DNA from: an uncultured Fidelibacterota bacterium
GTDB lineage: Bacteria; Fidelibacterota; Marinisomatia; Marinisomatales; UBA1611
Assembly (NCBI GenBank): GCA_902611135.1
Contig: CACLYL010000007.1
Span: forward strand, 1-40,333
Reading direction: 5' to 3'
Length of the DNA: 40,333 nt
Below the pieces are notes generated by a model, which was given only the letters and a program-made list of their open reading frames with translations, searched no databases and was not told the DNA's origin. Both the position numbers and the translations under genes were made by a program. Shown in pieces: positions 7,589 to 16,749 of the stretch; within the stretch, counting starts at the first letter, position 1, and each line of letters begins with the position of its first letter.

Positions 7589-8746
7589 TTATTTCTTTCT
7601 CAATTGAAATAATGTAATCTCAGCTGGGACTCCGATTCGAAGTGGTGGTCCCCAATAGCCAGTTCCTCTATTTACATAAATTTGAGTTCCATGATGGTTA
7701 TGTAAGCCCTCTAAGTAGGGATTAGCCCATTTAGTGGGATATGTAAAAGGCCAAAATTGACCTCCATGAGTATGTCCAGATAGTTGCAAGTCAGCTCCTG
7801 CTTCATGGACTTTAAATATGCTGGCAGGTTGATGAGCTAGAACAATTTTAAGCGTACTTTCCGATAATCCTAATAGTGCTTTATTGGGATCTGTTTTGTG
7901 GGTTGATTTAATCTGGTGAGCCCGATAATCTGTAACACCTGCTATAGCTATACCGGAATCTTCTTTTTTTATGATTTGATGACTGTTTAATAAATTTGTG
8001 AAACCTAAATTATTTGTTTCATCCAACCATTGATCAACGCCAGAATAATATTCGTGGTTTCCTGTCACAAAGAATGTCCCGTTTGGCGCAATCATATCAA
8101 CCAAAGGTTCCATATCTTTTTTTAAATAACTTACAGAACCATCAATTAAATCACCGGTAACGACTACCACATCAGGATTTAAATGCGATATTTTATCTAG
8201 AACGCCTTCAACATAAGGCCTTTTAATTGTAGGTCCTACATGAAGATCTGAAATTTGGGCTATCCTATACTTATCAAATTGTAACGGCAATTTATCAAGG
8301 TAAATATCCTGATAAATTATTTGCGGACCATTTCTTGCTTGTTTATAGCCATACAAAGAAGCTGAGCCTGCAATTGAAAAAATCCCAATACTTATTGATT
8401 TTTTTATAAATTCTCTCTTTGAATCATCAACGGGGTGAATTATACCAATAAACTTTTCAGAAAATATTAATAATTGGTTAAAAAAATCTTTTGCCATAAA
8501 AAGAACGAAGGAAAGAGTAAAAAACCCAAGACTAGTGTATCCAATTAAAGAAATTTTATCTAAAATCTTCGATTCATTTCCCGCCATTCTAAGCAGAATC
8601 GGCAAAATGGGTAGCATACTAAACAAGAAGACTATTCCATATATGTAAATACTTTTCGACAGGGGTAAATTGTAGGGATTTAACAGTTTAAAGGCTACAT
8701 ATCCATGCATCGACCATAAAATAGTTAAAGCAACTATGAAAAACAT
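7589..8746 (-). CDS. Membrane-anchored calcineurin-like metallophosphoesterase (YkuE/YaeI type)
   Basis: This is a 385-aa protein. The N-terminal 130 residues contain several hydrophobic segments and a basic hinge (SKREFIKKS), and the rest is a binuclear metallophosphoesterase. Metal-binding motifs are all present: SDLH (D167, H169), GDLID (D199), GNHE (N230, H231), LAHQP, and SGHTHGGQ near the end. Relatives such as YkuE and YaeI act on phospholipids or lipid-linked phosphate esters at the membrane; the substrate here is not known. It is the last gene of the run ThyX - E1 - FabD-like - GCDH, 24 bases after the dehydrogenase gene. Confidence 0.88.
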   Translation of the reverse strand: MFFIVALTILWSMHGYVAFKLLNPYNLPLSKSIYIYGIVFLFSMLPILPILLRMAGNESKILDKISLIGYTSLGFFTLSFVLFMAKDFFNQLLIFSEKFIGIIHPVDDSKREFIKKSISIGIFSIAGSASLYGYKQARNGPQIIYQDIYLDKLPLQFDKYRIAQISDLHVGPTIKRPYVEGVLDKISHLNPDVVVVTGDLIDGSVSYLKKDMEPLVDMIAPNGTFFVTGNHEYYSGVDQWLDETNNLGFTNLLNSHQIIKKEDSGIAIAGVTDYRAHQIKSTHKTDPNKALLGLSESTLKIVLAHQPASIFKVHEAGADLQLSGHTHGGQFWPFTYPTKWANPYLEGLHNHHGTQIYVNRGTGYWGPPLRIGVPAEITLFQLRKK

Positions 8747-8770
8747 CTATATTATGATGATTTTAATAAA

Positions 8771-9943
8771 CTAACTATCGTATGCTGGAAACCCAGTAAC
8801 ATCTTGACCAAGAATTAATGTGTGCATTTCATGCGTACCTTCATATGTATAGACAGATTCAACATTGGCCATATGTCTAATAGGAGAATAATCTATAGTT
8901 ACTCCATTACCTCCTAAGATCTCTCTAGCCGTTCTTGAGATTGATCTAGCAAGCATACATCCGTTTCTTTTAGCCATAGATACCTGCTGGTAGGTCATTT
9001 TTCTATCATCTTTTAATCTGCCTAACCTATAAACCATCAATTGTCCCTCAGTGATTCTCGTTACCATTTCTGCTAATTTTGCTTGAGTTAGTTGATAAGC
9101 TGCTATAGGCTTTGAAAATTGTTTCCTCTCTTTGGCATAATTTAAGGCTGTGTTGTAACAATCTGAGGCCAAACCTAACATACCCCATGCGATTCCGTAA
9201 CGTGCTTGAGTTAAACAACTTAAGGGCCCTTTTAAACCCTCAACATCAGGCAAGCGAGCAGAGTCAGGAACTCGAACATCTACCATAGATAGTTCTGATG
9301 TGACCGATGCTCTCAGACTAAATTTTCCGTGAATATCGCTAGAAGTAAAACCTTTTAGGCCTTTTTCAAGTAGAAAACCGCGTACTATATCATCTTCATC
9401 TCTTGCCCAAACAAGTGCAACATCAGCCAGCGATCCATTTGTAATCCACATTTTATTTCCATTGATAATCCAATCATTACCGCTTCTGAGACATCTCGTT
9501 GCCATACCGCCTGGATTTGAGCCGAAATTTGGTTCAGTCAATCCAAAACATCCGATTTTTTTCCCAGAACCCAAATCTCCTAGCCATCTTTCTTTTTGTT
9601 CTTTAGAACCATAAGCATGTATAGGAAACATTACTAATGAGCCTTGTACGCTGGCGAAAGATCTAAGTCCAGTATCTCCTCGCTCAAGTTCATGTAAAAT
9701 GAGTCCATAGGCTACATTATTAACTCCAGAACCTCCAGAAGTTTCAGGCAGCGATGAGCCCATAAAACCTAATTCTCCAAGAATAGGAACAATCTCCATT
9801 GGAAACGTCCCTCTTTCATAATGTTCATTTATCAGCGGCATAAATTCTTTTTGCACAAAGTTATTCGCCGTCTCTTGAATTAGTAATTCTTCTTCAGTTA
9901 GTAATTCGGTAATGTTAAAAAAGTCTGGTCCAAATTTTTTCAT
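8771..9943 (-). CDS. gcdH: Glutaryl-CoA dehydrogenase-type acyl-CoA dehydrogenase
   Basis: This FAD enzyme would oxidise and decarboxylate glutaryl-CoA to crotonyl-CoA in lysine and tryptophan breakdown. The 390-aa sequence follows human GCDH closely. It has FGLTEPNFGSNPG, then KFSLRASVTS, ARYGIAWGMLG and LGGNGVTIDY. The catalytic Glu lies in YEGTHEMH (E368). The decisive residue is Arg94 in GLRSFASVQGSLVM, the Arg that in GCDH binds the distal carboxylate. Keeping this Arg separates it from ordinary short-chain dehydrogenases. It lies in a minus-strand run below the fused E1 and FabD-like genes, so it may serve the same amino-acid breakdown. The gap to the upstream FabD-like gene is 80 AT-rich bases with nothing recognised. 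Confidence 0.88.
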   Translation of the reverse strand: MKKFGPDFFNITELLTEEELLIQETANNFVQKEFMPLINEHYERGTFPMEIVPILGELGFMGSSLPETSGGSGVNNVAYGLILHELERGDTGLRSFASVQGSLVMFPIHAYGSKEQKERWLGDLGSGKKIGCFGLTEPNFGSNPGGMATRCLRSGNDWIINGNKMWITNGSLADVALVWARDEDDIVRGFLLEKGLKGFTSSDIHGKFSLRASVTSELSMVDVRVPDSARLPDVEGLKGPLSCLTQARYGIAWGMLGLASDCYNTALNYAKERKQFSKPIAAYQLTQAKLAEMVTRITEGQLMVYRLGRLKDDRKMTYQQVSMAKRNGCMLARSISRTAREILGGNGVTIDYSPIRHMANVESVYTYEGTHEMHTLILGQDVTGFPAYDS

Positions 9944-10023
9944 TATTGATCCTATATGATATAGGCAAATTTAAATAATAATTAACACTAAAAAAGAAAC
10001 CTATTTTTAAAGTTAATTATATA

Positions 10024-11037
10024 TCATATCACAAGCTCTCTTTGAGAATCTAGACTCATTGATAAAATATACGGATTATCACTTTGCATTTCTAAAAAAT
10101 CATTTTTTGATTTTATATTTAACCAATTTATATTAATCATAATTTGAGCAATTGAACCGCCCAAACTATTTCCAGGACCCAATAAAATAACTTTTTCTGG
10201 ACAAAATTCTTTCAAACAGGTTTCGATTGAAGCTGAAAAGTTAAATGAATTTTCAACCTGCTCTTTGAGAGTGTAATTTTTTAACAAACTTAAATTCGTA
10301 CTAAATGGGGTCCAAATATTACCATTCCCATCAACCATTGGAATATCTGGTTTTTGAAAATCCAAGCTTTCTGAAAATTTTAATGCTTTTTTTGAAATAT
10401 CTTTCATAAGAGGTGTATGAAATGCTCCATTATATGGTACCTCTAATGGATATTTGTCAATTTTAGGTAGTTTTTTCATTATAGCTTTTAAAGATTTTAA
10501 TTTTCCACCAATAACATAATAACCGCCAAAATCTATTGATAAATATGCATTATGCTTTTTAATAAGCTTTAATAGATGTTGTTGATAATCCTTTTTTATT
10601 TCCCAATTTTCATTTATGATTGGATGTATTATTTGACCTCCAATTAATTCTTCTTTCATCATTGAACCCATATTTTGTATCATATGGAATGCATCTTTAT
10701 CATTTACTGATGAGGCTAAATTTAGCGAAGTGTACCAACCCATAGAGTTTCCAGTAATTGCAATAATATCATATTTATTTTTGTTTATTTGATCGAAGTC
10801 TAGCTTACTGCAAGAAAAGATAAGTGGGGCAGCATTTTCGCCTTTCATGTGTATTTTTGATTTAAAGGCCATCTTATCTAATTCACTGATTATTATATAT
10901 CCTTTAGACTTCCTATACTCATCAAATTGTATAATTTTATTTTTAGCATTATTACCAAACTTATTGATGAAGCCAATAGACTTTCTAGTATATGATCCTC
11001 TACCCGGACAGATTACAATTACTTTACTCTTTTTCAT
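10024..11037 (-). CDS. Divergent FabD-like acyltransferase lacking the malonyl-binding Arg
   Basis: This 337-aa protein has the fold signature of malonyl-CoA:ACP transacylase. Nucleophile Ser98 is in GNSMG (usually GHSLG). Catalytic His207 is in GAFHTPLM. Gln260 is at the FabD Gln250 position, and a LLGPGNSLGG loop follows. Key changes are the N-terminal PGQGSQ turned into PGRGSY (R13) and the family R-G pair (FabD Arg117, which binds the malonyl carboxylate) turned into M123-G124. By analogy with loading acyltransferases that lack this Arg, it may move a non-carboxylated acyl group; this is inference. The start overlaps the 3' end of the fused E1 gene by 14 bases, implying coupling to a branched-chain-type 2-oxoacid dehydrogenase. 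A true FabD for the cell is probably elsewhere. Confidence 0.75.
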   Translation of the reverse strand: MKKSKVIVICPGRGSYTRKSIGFINKFGNNAKNKIIQFDEYRKSKGYIIISELDKMAFKSKIHMKGENAAPLIFSCSKLDFDQINKNKYDIIAITGNSMGWYTSLNLASSVNDKDAFHMIQNMGSMMKEELIGGQIIHPIINENWEIKKDYQQHLLKLIKKHNAYLSIDFGGYYVIGGKLKSLKAIMKKLPKIDKYPLEVPYNGAFHTPLMKDISKKALKFSESLDFQKPDIPMVDGNGNIWTPFSTNLSLLKNYTLKEQVENSFNFSASIETCLKEFCPEKVILLGPGNSLGGSIAQIMININWLNIKSKNDFLEMQSDNPYILSMSLDSQRELVI

Positions 11038-13243
11038 TTAACATTTCTAATGACTCTTTTATAATTGAGTCTCTGCTGATTAAAGTAGCAGTCGCAGCAT
11101 CTCCAAGTGATATGAAACTATCTTCTGATGCATGAAGACTAATTCTTTTATTTTTGTTCAAATTTTTAGAAAGATTAACTAGGATTCCTTCTCCGTAACA
11201 TCCAGATTTTCTGCATTCATCGACAATTAGAATATTTGAGCATTGAGCGACTTCCCTCATCAACATTTCATAATTAATATCTGATAACCATCTAAGATCA
11301 ATTACTTTAATTTCTTTATCAACTTTTTGTTCTATCTCTTTTTTTGCTTTTAAAGAGTAAAATAATCCATTACCATAACTAATGATGGTTAAATACTTGC
11401 TATCACCATATACTTTAAATTCACCTAATTTGATTTCCTTTTTGGGATTAGGATATCTAAATAACCATTCACCATCTTTTTTTACATGAAGATCCTTAGT
11501 CATGTAAAGGGCTATTGGTTCTATAAATACTACAATTCGACCATTTTCGTTTGCCTGTGAAACTGAATGTCTCAACATTAATGAAGCATCTAAACCGTTT
11601 GAAGGCACTGCTAAAATCAAACCAGGAATATCTCTAAAAATAGTAAGCGAATTATCATTGTGAAAGTGTCCACCAAATCCTTTTTGATATGCAAGTCCGG
11701 GTATCCTTAGAACCATCGGATTTAAAAACTGTCCTTTACTAAAAAAAGATAAAGTAGCAGCCTCCCCCCTTAGTTGATCTTCAGCATTGTGGAAATATGC
11801 TAAAAATTGTATTTCTGGTATTGGTATAAAGCCATTATTGGAAAATCCCATTGCAAATCCAATAATTGAAGTTTCATCTAATGGACTATTAAAAACTCTC
11901 CTTGCACCAAAAATATTGAACAATTCAGAGGTTACATTGTAAACCCCTCCCTTCTCAGCCACATCTTCACCGAAAACAATAATGTTTTTGTATTCTAACA
12001 TGAGGTCTATCAACGTATAATTGATAAGTTTTGCCATATGCTGAGGAATATTTATACGTTCAAATTCTTTTTTGAAGGAAGTTTTTCTTACTTTTAATAA
12101 TGGTTTTCTAGGTAATACTTTATTTGTTTTAGATCCAACAATAGATGACATCACATCTGATTGTGTTTTTAATTTTGGTTTTAGAGTAGCGTGCTCAAAA
12201 ACATTTGATACTTGGTTTCTTGCTAATTCATATAGACTTAATATTTCCTCCAACGATAAAATTTTATTTTTTAAAATAATACGAGCAGAATGTAACAATG
12301 GATCTTCGGCCTCAGCAGCCTCAATCCGATCTAACGTTTTGTAACCCAGTTCAATATCAGATCCTGCATGCCCCATTAATCTAACCGTTTTCATATGTAA
12401 AAATATGGGTTTTCGATTTAAACGACATTTTTTCTCAACAAGTTTAGTTTTATGAATTAAATCAAACATATTTAATCCATCAACTGGTATATATTCTATT
12501 CCAAATCTATTTCCAAAGTTCTCCTTTATCCAACTCGAGCTTGTTGGTACTGAAATCCCTGTTCCATTGTCCTCACAAATAAACACTATTGGTACGTGCC
12601 CACCTAGATTGCAAATCCAGCTAGCTGTATTAATAGCACTTAGAGCTGATGCATGATTTGCACTCGCATCCCCAAAACTGCAGATTACAATACTATCAAT
12701 ATTTAATTCCTTAGTTTCTAAATAAAGGTCTTTTGCTCTATCAATCGAAAAAGCAGTACCGACTGCTTTTGGCAAATGACTAGCAATGGTGCTTGTTTGA
12801 GGAGGTATATTTAATTTTTTGCTTCCAATTACTTTATGTCTTCCTCCACTAATTGGATCTTCAGCTGAAGCCATATAGGACAGCGCTAAATCGTAAAGCG
12901 GCCTCGATCCGTTAATCTGTTTAGACCTCTCCAAAAAAAAAGGAGCACTTCTATAATGAAGAAAAGCCATATCGGTAAATGGAAAAAACTTTCCAAAGAC
13001 TGCATTACCCTCATGTCCTGAAGATCCTATTGTGTAAAAACATTTTCCTTTCTCTTTTAATATTCTCGCCTTGAGGTCAGTATGTCTACTAGTAACTTGA
13101 GATTCAAATAATGAAACTATTGTTGAATAGCTAACTTCCAATGAGGAAAAAGGAACATTACTTTTAGGTAGAGGAAGATTATTACTTTCAACATTCTTTA
13201 AAAAATTATTATCAATTATTTCAGCTCTATTGAATATTGACAA
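11024..13243 (-). CDS. 2-oxoacid dehydrogenase E1, fused alpha-beta (branched-chain type)
   Basis: This thiamine-diphosphate enzyme decarboxylates a 2-oxoacid, probably branched-chain, and passes the acyl group to a lipoyl E2 not in the window. The 739-aa chain is a fusion. The alpha half (about 1-345) has SSGHEGN, YRSAPFFLE and the ThDP motif GDASANHAS (191-199) ending at EDNG (224-227). The beta half (about 400-739) has GEDVAEKGGVYNVT, NSPLDETSIIGFA and GGHFHNDNS. Such fused E1 proteins are common in Bacteroidota. The start is a TTG, supported by AGGA at 13250-13253 six bases before it. Its 3' end overlaps the FabD-like gene, and ThyX lies 36 bases upstream. Confidence 0.88.
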   Translation of the reverse strand: MSIFNRAEIIDNNFLKNVESNNLPLPKSNVPFSSLEVSYSTIVSLFESQVTSRHTDLKARILKEKGKCFYTIGSSGHEGNAVFGKFFPFTDMAFLHYRSAPFFLERSKQINGSRPLYDLALSYMASAEDPISGGRHKVIGSKKLNIPPQTSTIASHLPKAVGTAFSIDRAKDLYLETKELNIDSIVICSFGDASANHASALSAINTASWICNLGGHVPIVFICEDNGTGISVPTSSSWIKENFGNRFGIEYIPVDGLNMFDLIHKTKLVEKKCRLNRKPIFLHMKTVRLMGHAGSDIELGYKTLDRIEAAEAEDPLLHSARIILKNKILSLEEILSLYELARNQVSNVFEHATLKPKLKTQSDVMSSIVGSKTNKVLPRKPLLKVRKTSFKKEFERINIPQHMAKLINYTLIDLMLEYKNIIVFGEDVAEKGGVYNVTSELFNIFGARRVFNSPLDETSIIGFAMGFSNNGFIPIPEIQFLAYFHNAEDQLRGEAATLSFFSKGQFLNPMVLRIPGLAYQKGFGGHFHNDNSLTIFRDIPGLILAVPSNGLDASLMLRHSVSQANENGRIVVFIEPIALYMTKDLHVKKDGEWLFRYPNPKKEIKLGEFKVYGDSKYLTIISYGNGLFYSLKAKKEIEQKVDKEIKVIDLRWLSDINYEMLMREVAQCSNILIVDECRKSGCYGEGILVNLSKNLNKNKRISLHASEDSFISLGDAATATLISRDSIIKESLEMLNEKE

Positions 13244-13279
13244 GGCTTTTCCTAAAAATACACTTTAAAATAGCTTCAA

Positions 13280-14242
13280 TTAATTTCTGAGTGATGTCAA
13301 CTTGTTTTTAAATTCACGAAGCTCTCTGACATTTCCTGTTTTAATCCTTCCAGAACTCCACTTTAGTTTGAAATCATCTATAGAATCTATTCCACCCTCC
13401 CTTTTATAAATTTCATAAAGACGACCCTTATCTCTTGATTTATTTTTATTTAATGTGGCTATTAATTGATAAACAATATCCATAAGTATATCATCAATAA
13501 TTCGATCAGGAAGTTTTTTTTCTAATAATTCTTGTTCTGGGCCTGAAAATCTCATTCCATTAATAATGTAGTCTTCATAGGCTTCCCACGCATGGGGGGC
13601 GACTTTTTTGACAAATTTTGCCATTGCATCTGAGTAAACCCTAATTTCATATTGTGCATGGCTATCAGAGCGCAGGCCAATAAAATGAAGCAGATTATGT
13701 AAATCATTTTTCCAATACCACTCTGTATATATATTAACTGGAAGAATTGATCTGGCAAGTTCACGAGCAATTCCTGCTTCATTTAATTCTTGATACATTT
13801 TAAAGCTTCGCTCTGAAGCGTCGTTAAAATAATCCAAAACCTTCTTTTTGAGATTTTCAGGAACTGTTCCCGATCGTCCCTGCTTGTTTAATGCACTTTG
13901 AAACTGAATGTTCTCCGAATCAGGAATGTAGAACTCGTCACGCGCTTCCGAATACCTCAATGAGTACTCATTTATATTAGCTGTTCTATGTCGAACCCAT
14001 TGCCTAGCAACAAATATTGGCATCTTGCAGTGGAATTTAAACTCGACCATTTCGAAAGGTGTAGTGTGCCTATGACGCATTAAATATCTGATCAATCCTC
14101 TATCCTGAGAAACCTTACTTGTACCTTGCCCATAACTTACTCTGGCTGCCTGAACAATAGCATCATCTCCTCCCATAGAATCCACTAATCTAACGAAACC
14201 TTTATCCAAACAGGTAACCATGTTTTCTTGTTCATTATTCAT
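13280..14242 (-). CDS. thyX: FAD-dependent thymidylate synthase ThyX with C-terminal extension
   Basis: This enzyme makes dTMP from dUMP using methylenetetrahydrofolate and FAD. The signature RHRX7S is present as R84-H85-R86 to S94 (RHRTANINEYS). ARVSYGQGT, RHRHTTPFEMVEF and LHNLLHFIGLR follow the alpha-proteobacterial/Rickettsial pattern. The core ends near residue 230. About 85 further residues, rich in Lys, Arg and acidic residues, form a C-terminal extension not seen in short ThyX proteins. The start has GAGG 5 bases upstream (14248-14251 on the opposite strand). No ThyA is seen, so this may be the main source of thymidylate. E1 follows 36 bases downstream. Confidence 0.95.
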   Translation of the reverse strand: MNNEQENMVTCLDKGFVRLVDSMGGDDAIVQAARVSYGQGTSKVSQDRGLIRYLMRHRHTTPFEMVEFKFHCKMPIFVARQWVRHRTANINEYSLRYSEARDEFYIPDSENIQFQSALNKQGRSGTVPENLKKKVLDYFNDASERSFKMYQELNEAGIARELARSILPVNIYTEWYWKNDLHNLLHFIGLRSDSHAQYEIRVYSDAMAKFVKKVAPHAWEAYEDYIINGMRFSGPEQELLEKKLPDRIIDDILMDIVYQLIATLNKNKSRDKGRLYEIYKREGGIDSIDDFKLKWSSGRIKTGNVRELREFKNKLTSLRN

Positions 14243-14446
14243 TATAACCTCATTAGATATTTAAAATGGAAAATAAGAATTACTCTAATTTTAAATGATT
14301 AATAGTAAAAATGTTATCAAAGAGAGAATTTAAGAAAAAAACTACTGATTATGCCTCTTAAAGCGAAAGAATTATAAAAAATTTTAATTCAGAATTAACA
14401 AAATTAATTTCCACAAAATTTTTGACTAATATTTTGGTAACCATTC
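14243..14446. other. AT-rich intergenic stretch
   Basis: These 204 bases lie between cysQ and thyX, both on the minus strand, so thyX and its followers must be transcribed from a promoter here or read through from nothing upstream. It is very AT-rich. I see only the thyX ribosome binding site at 14248-14251, no tRNA, no convincing terminator and no open frame with coding character. Confidence 0.4.
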
Positions 14447-15220
14447 TTATAATTTCATCAAATTATATACCTTATCAACAGCAACTTCATTTCCAGCAAT
14501 CAAACCCGGCTCTATTAATGTTTTTTTTGAATTATAGACCCTTTGATTACCTTTTAAGTCAATTAATTTCCCATTCGCCTCATTAATAATACAATTCCCT
14601 GCACATATATCCCATTCATTTTTTGGTCTCAGAGATGCAAAAATATCAGCTTGACCTGAGGCAGTCAATCCTAACTTATATGCAACCGATCCAACTGGCT
14701 CTAACTTCTTAAATGAGCCTTTATAATCATTCCATAATCCATGATTTGTTTCAGATCGACTATTTAAAATTGTCATATCCTTTATATTATTTTTGGCAAT
14801 GCAATGGATTTTTTTATCATTCATAAATGCTCCTTCATGCCTTTTTGCATAAAATAATTCATCAAGAATTGGATTATATAATATCCCAATTACGGGTACT
14901 CCAAATTCAACAAGTGCTATACTAACTACAAAGTTGGGGATGCCTTCAATGAATTCTTTGGTCCCATCTAAGGGGTCAACTACCCATACCTTTTGCTTTG
15001 ATAATCTCTCTTCAGAATCTACCGTCTCCTCAGAAAGCCATCCGTATGAAGGGAACTCCTTCATTAAAATATCCTTAATTGTTCTATCCGCTTCAAAATC
15101 AGCTGTAGTTACGGGATTTCCATAGCCTTTTTCCTTTATTTCATAACTAGCCTTATAGTACTTTTTAATGATGTCTCCCGCTCTTTTGGCCGCAAATTTA
15201 CCCGTTTCTAACTCACTCAT
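14447..15220 (-). CDS. cysQ: 3'(2'),5'-bisphosphate nucleotidase / inositol monophosphatase family
   Basis: This is a Mg-dependent, Li-sensitive phosphatase of the IMPase fold, 257 aa. Metal-binding motifs are complete: SEE (63-65), DPLDGT (82-87, in the CysQ-like form VVDPLDGTKEFI) and WDICAG near residue 204. The KEFI ending after DGT is characteristic of CysQ, which hydrolyses 3'-phosphoadenosine 5'-phosphate in sulfate assimilation. Inositol or fructose-bisphosphate activity cannot be excluded. It follows the TPMT-like methyltransferase gene by 20 bases on the same strand. Confidence 0.88.
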   Translation of the reverse strand: MSELETGKFAAKRAGDIIKKYYKASYEIKEKGYGNPVTTADFEADRTIKDILMKEFPSYGWLSEETVDSEERLSKQKVWVVDPLDGTKEFIEGIPNFVVSIALVEFGVPVIGILYNPILDELFYAKRHEGAFMNDKKIHCIAKNNIKDMTILNSRSETNHGLWNDYKGSFKKLEPVGSVAYKLGLTASGQADIFASLRPKNEWDICAGNCIINEANGKLIDLKGNQRVYNSKKTLIEPGLIAGNEVAVDKVYNLMKL

Positions 15221-15240
15221 TAAGTATAACTCTCATTTAA

Positions 15241-15843
15241 TTATAACCTCCTCTTAAAGATAATCAATTTTTCTCTTTGCTTCCTTTTTTCAACAGAAAA
15301 TTCAGAATAACACTCTTCTTTAATTATCCATCTTTTTTCAAAAATATCTTTTAAACTTGATATAGAAACCCCCCACGGAGGACCACCATCTTTGATGGCT
15401 TTATTTATAGGATACCAAAGACCTATCAAGCTACCAGTTGAATTTAAAATACGATGGGCCAACCCTTCATATTCTCCTCTCCTTCCTGGGTTAATCGCAC
15501 AAAAACATGTTTGCTCAATAATGTAATCAAAGTAATTATTAAAAGAATTTTTTAATGAGAAAATATCACTTTGAATTATATTTACTTTTACTTTTTCTTG
15601 CTCACATAAATTTTTTAGATAAGTGATAGCACTGGGTGCAAAATCAACAGCAGTGACCTCAAAGTTTAGTTTAGCAAAAATAATTGCATCATGCCCTCTT
15701 CCGCATCCAAGTATTACAAGCTTGCCCGGTTCCAATTTAGTGGCAATATTACTAAAATATGGAGTAGGGCCACCTAAATCCCATCCAATATCATACTTTT
15801 TGTATATATCCTCCCAAAAATCAGGATTATTCATTTTTTTCAT
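15241..15843 (-). CDS. TPMT-like class I SAM-dependent methyltransferase
   Basis: This is a 200-aa methyltransferase. The start WEDIYKKYDIGWDLGGPTP resembles the thiopurine/thiol/halide methyltransferase family (WxxRW-type substrate-entry segment). SAM motif I is VILGCGRGHDA, followed by the acidic loop VTAVDFAPSAI. A later IIEQTCFCAI segment fits the motif IV region of that family. Such enzymes S-methylate small thiols, selenols, tellurite or halides. Its 20-base distance from cysQ suggests a sulfur-related role, but that is inference. The substrate cannot be read from the sequence. Confidence 0.8.
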   Translation of the reverse strand: MKKMNNPDFWEDIYKKYDIGWDLGGPTPYFSNIATKLEPGKLVILGCGRGHDAIIFAKLNFEVTAVDFAPSAITYLKNLCEQEKVKVNIIQSDIFSLKNSFNNYFDYIIEQTCFCAINPGRRGEYEGLAHRILNSTGSLIGLWYPINKAIKDGGPPWGVSISSLKDIFEKRWIIKEECYSEFSVEKRKQREKLIIFKRRL

Positions 15844-16053
15844 AACTTAAAATAGATTTATACTCAGCGTTTGATCTTCATTACAAGAAACAATAAAATA
15901 CGATTAATTACAAAACTTACCGCAGCTGAAAAAGGAAATAAAAATACATTAACTACAAGGCCAACTTAAATAAGGAAGAACAAAGTTTAAACACTAAAAT
16001 AAAAGTTTTATATTTTTTATAAGTATAATCCACATCAAAATAGAATAAAGAAC
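15844..16053. other. AT-rich intergenic stretch
   Basis: These 210 bases lie between the S51 peptidase and the methyltransferase genes, both on the minus strand. I see no GC-rich hairpin, tRNA or coding frame. The promoter of the methyltransferase-cysQ pair should lie near 15850-15900 but I cannot point to boxes. Confidence 0.35.
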
Positions 16054-16749
16054 CTATAAAATAATTGAATCAAGTTTTACTTCATTAATTTTATCATTTA
16101 GCTTTTCTACCTTATAGGTTTCAGAATTTTTATAGAAACTTAAAGATTTGAAATATTTTCCATTTTTAAAATGAATGGCTGCTCCACCATCAATAGCCCA
16201 ACAATATGAAGTATCATTATTAGTCATTATTTTTTTCAGAGATGGCCTTCTATCTAACTCTTCTTGATAATGAGGGCAGCACAGTCCACTCACAAAACCC
16301 AAACATTTTATTAGATTAAGATTACTTGCCCATGAATCTGTAATACCATTATTAAACCAACAAATAGCACCAGCGCTGACGCCACAAAGAATTTTTCCTC
16401 TCATATAAGCATCTTTTAAGATAATATCTAGTTTCCATTCCCGCCAAACACCCAACATACTTTTTGTATTTCCACCACCGACGTAAATTATATCTGCTTT
16501 ATTGATTATTCCATTTAAATTTGGAGTTCGGTTAAATAGAGATAGGTGATTTGGCTGACAATTCAATTTTGAAAAACATTTATAGAAATTAACAATATAA
16601 CTATTATTTTCTGCAGATGCAGTAGGAAGAAATAATACATTTGGGTTTGAAATACTAGTTTGACTTAAAATATATTTTTCAATTTTATTATGCCTTGGAT
16701 TTCGACCAAATCCACCACCTCCAATTGCAATTATCTGATTAACCCTCAT
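16054..16749 (-). CDS. Peptidase S51 (dipeptidase E / YgaJ-like)
   Basis: This is a 231-aa cytoplasmic serine peptidase of the S51 family, class I glutamine amidotransferase-like fold. Evidence is IIYVGGGNTKSML at about 87-99, nucleophile S125 in the elbow CGVSAGAI, H160 in CPHYQEE, and an acidic D187 in AIDGGAA. This matches the YgaJ-type branch rather than E. coli PepE exactly. Family members cleave Asp-X dipeptides or related small peptides, possibly cyanophycin products. Its start overlaps the end of the FecR-like gene by 11 bases, so the two are probably coupled although their roles look unrelated. Confidence 0.85.
   Translation of the reverse strand: MRVNQIIAIGGGGFGRNPRHNKIEKYILSQTSISNPNVLFLPTASAENNSYIVNFYKCFSKLNCQPNHLSLFNRTPNLNGIINKADIIYVGGGNTKSMLGVWREWKLDIILKDAYMRGKILCGVSAGAICWFNNGITDSWASNLNLIKCLGFVSGLCCPHYQEELDRRPSLKKIMTNNDTSYCWAIDGGAAIHFKNGKYFKSLSFYKNSETYKVEKLNDKINEVKLDSIIL

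Noticed and set aside
10024-11037. Calling this gene fabD
   Set aside because: The R13, N97 and M123 changes and the lack of other fatty acid synthesis genes make malonyl transfer doubtful, so no symbol was given.
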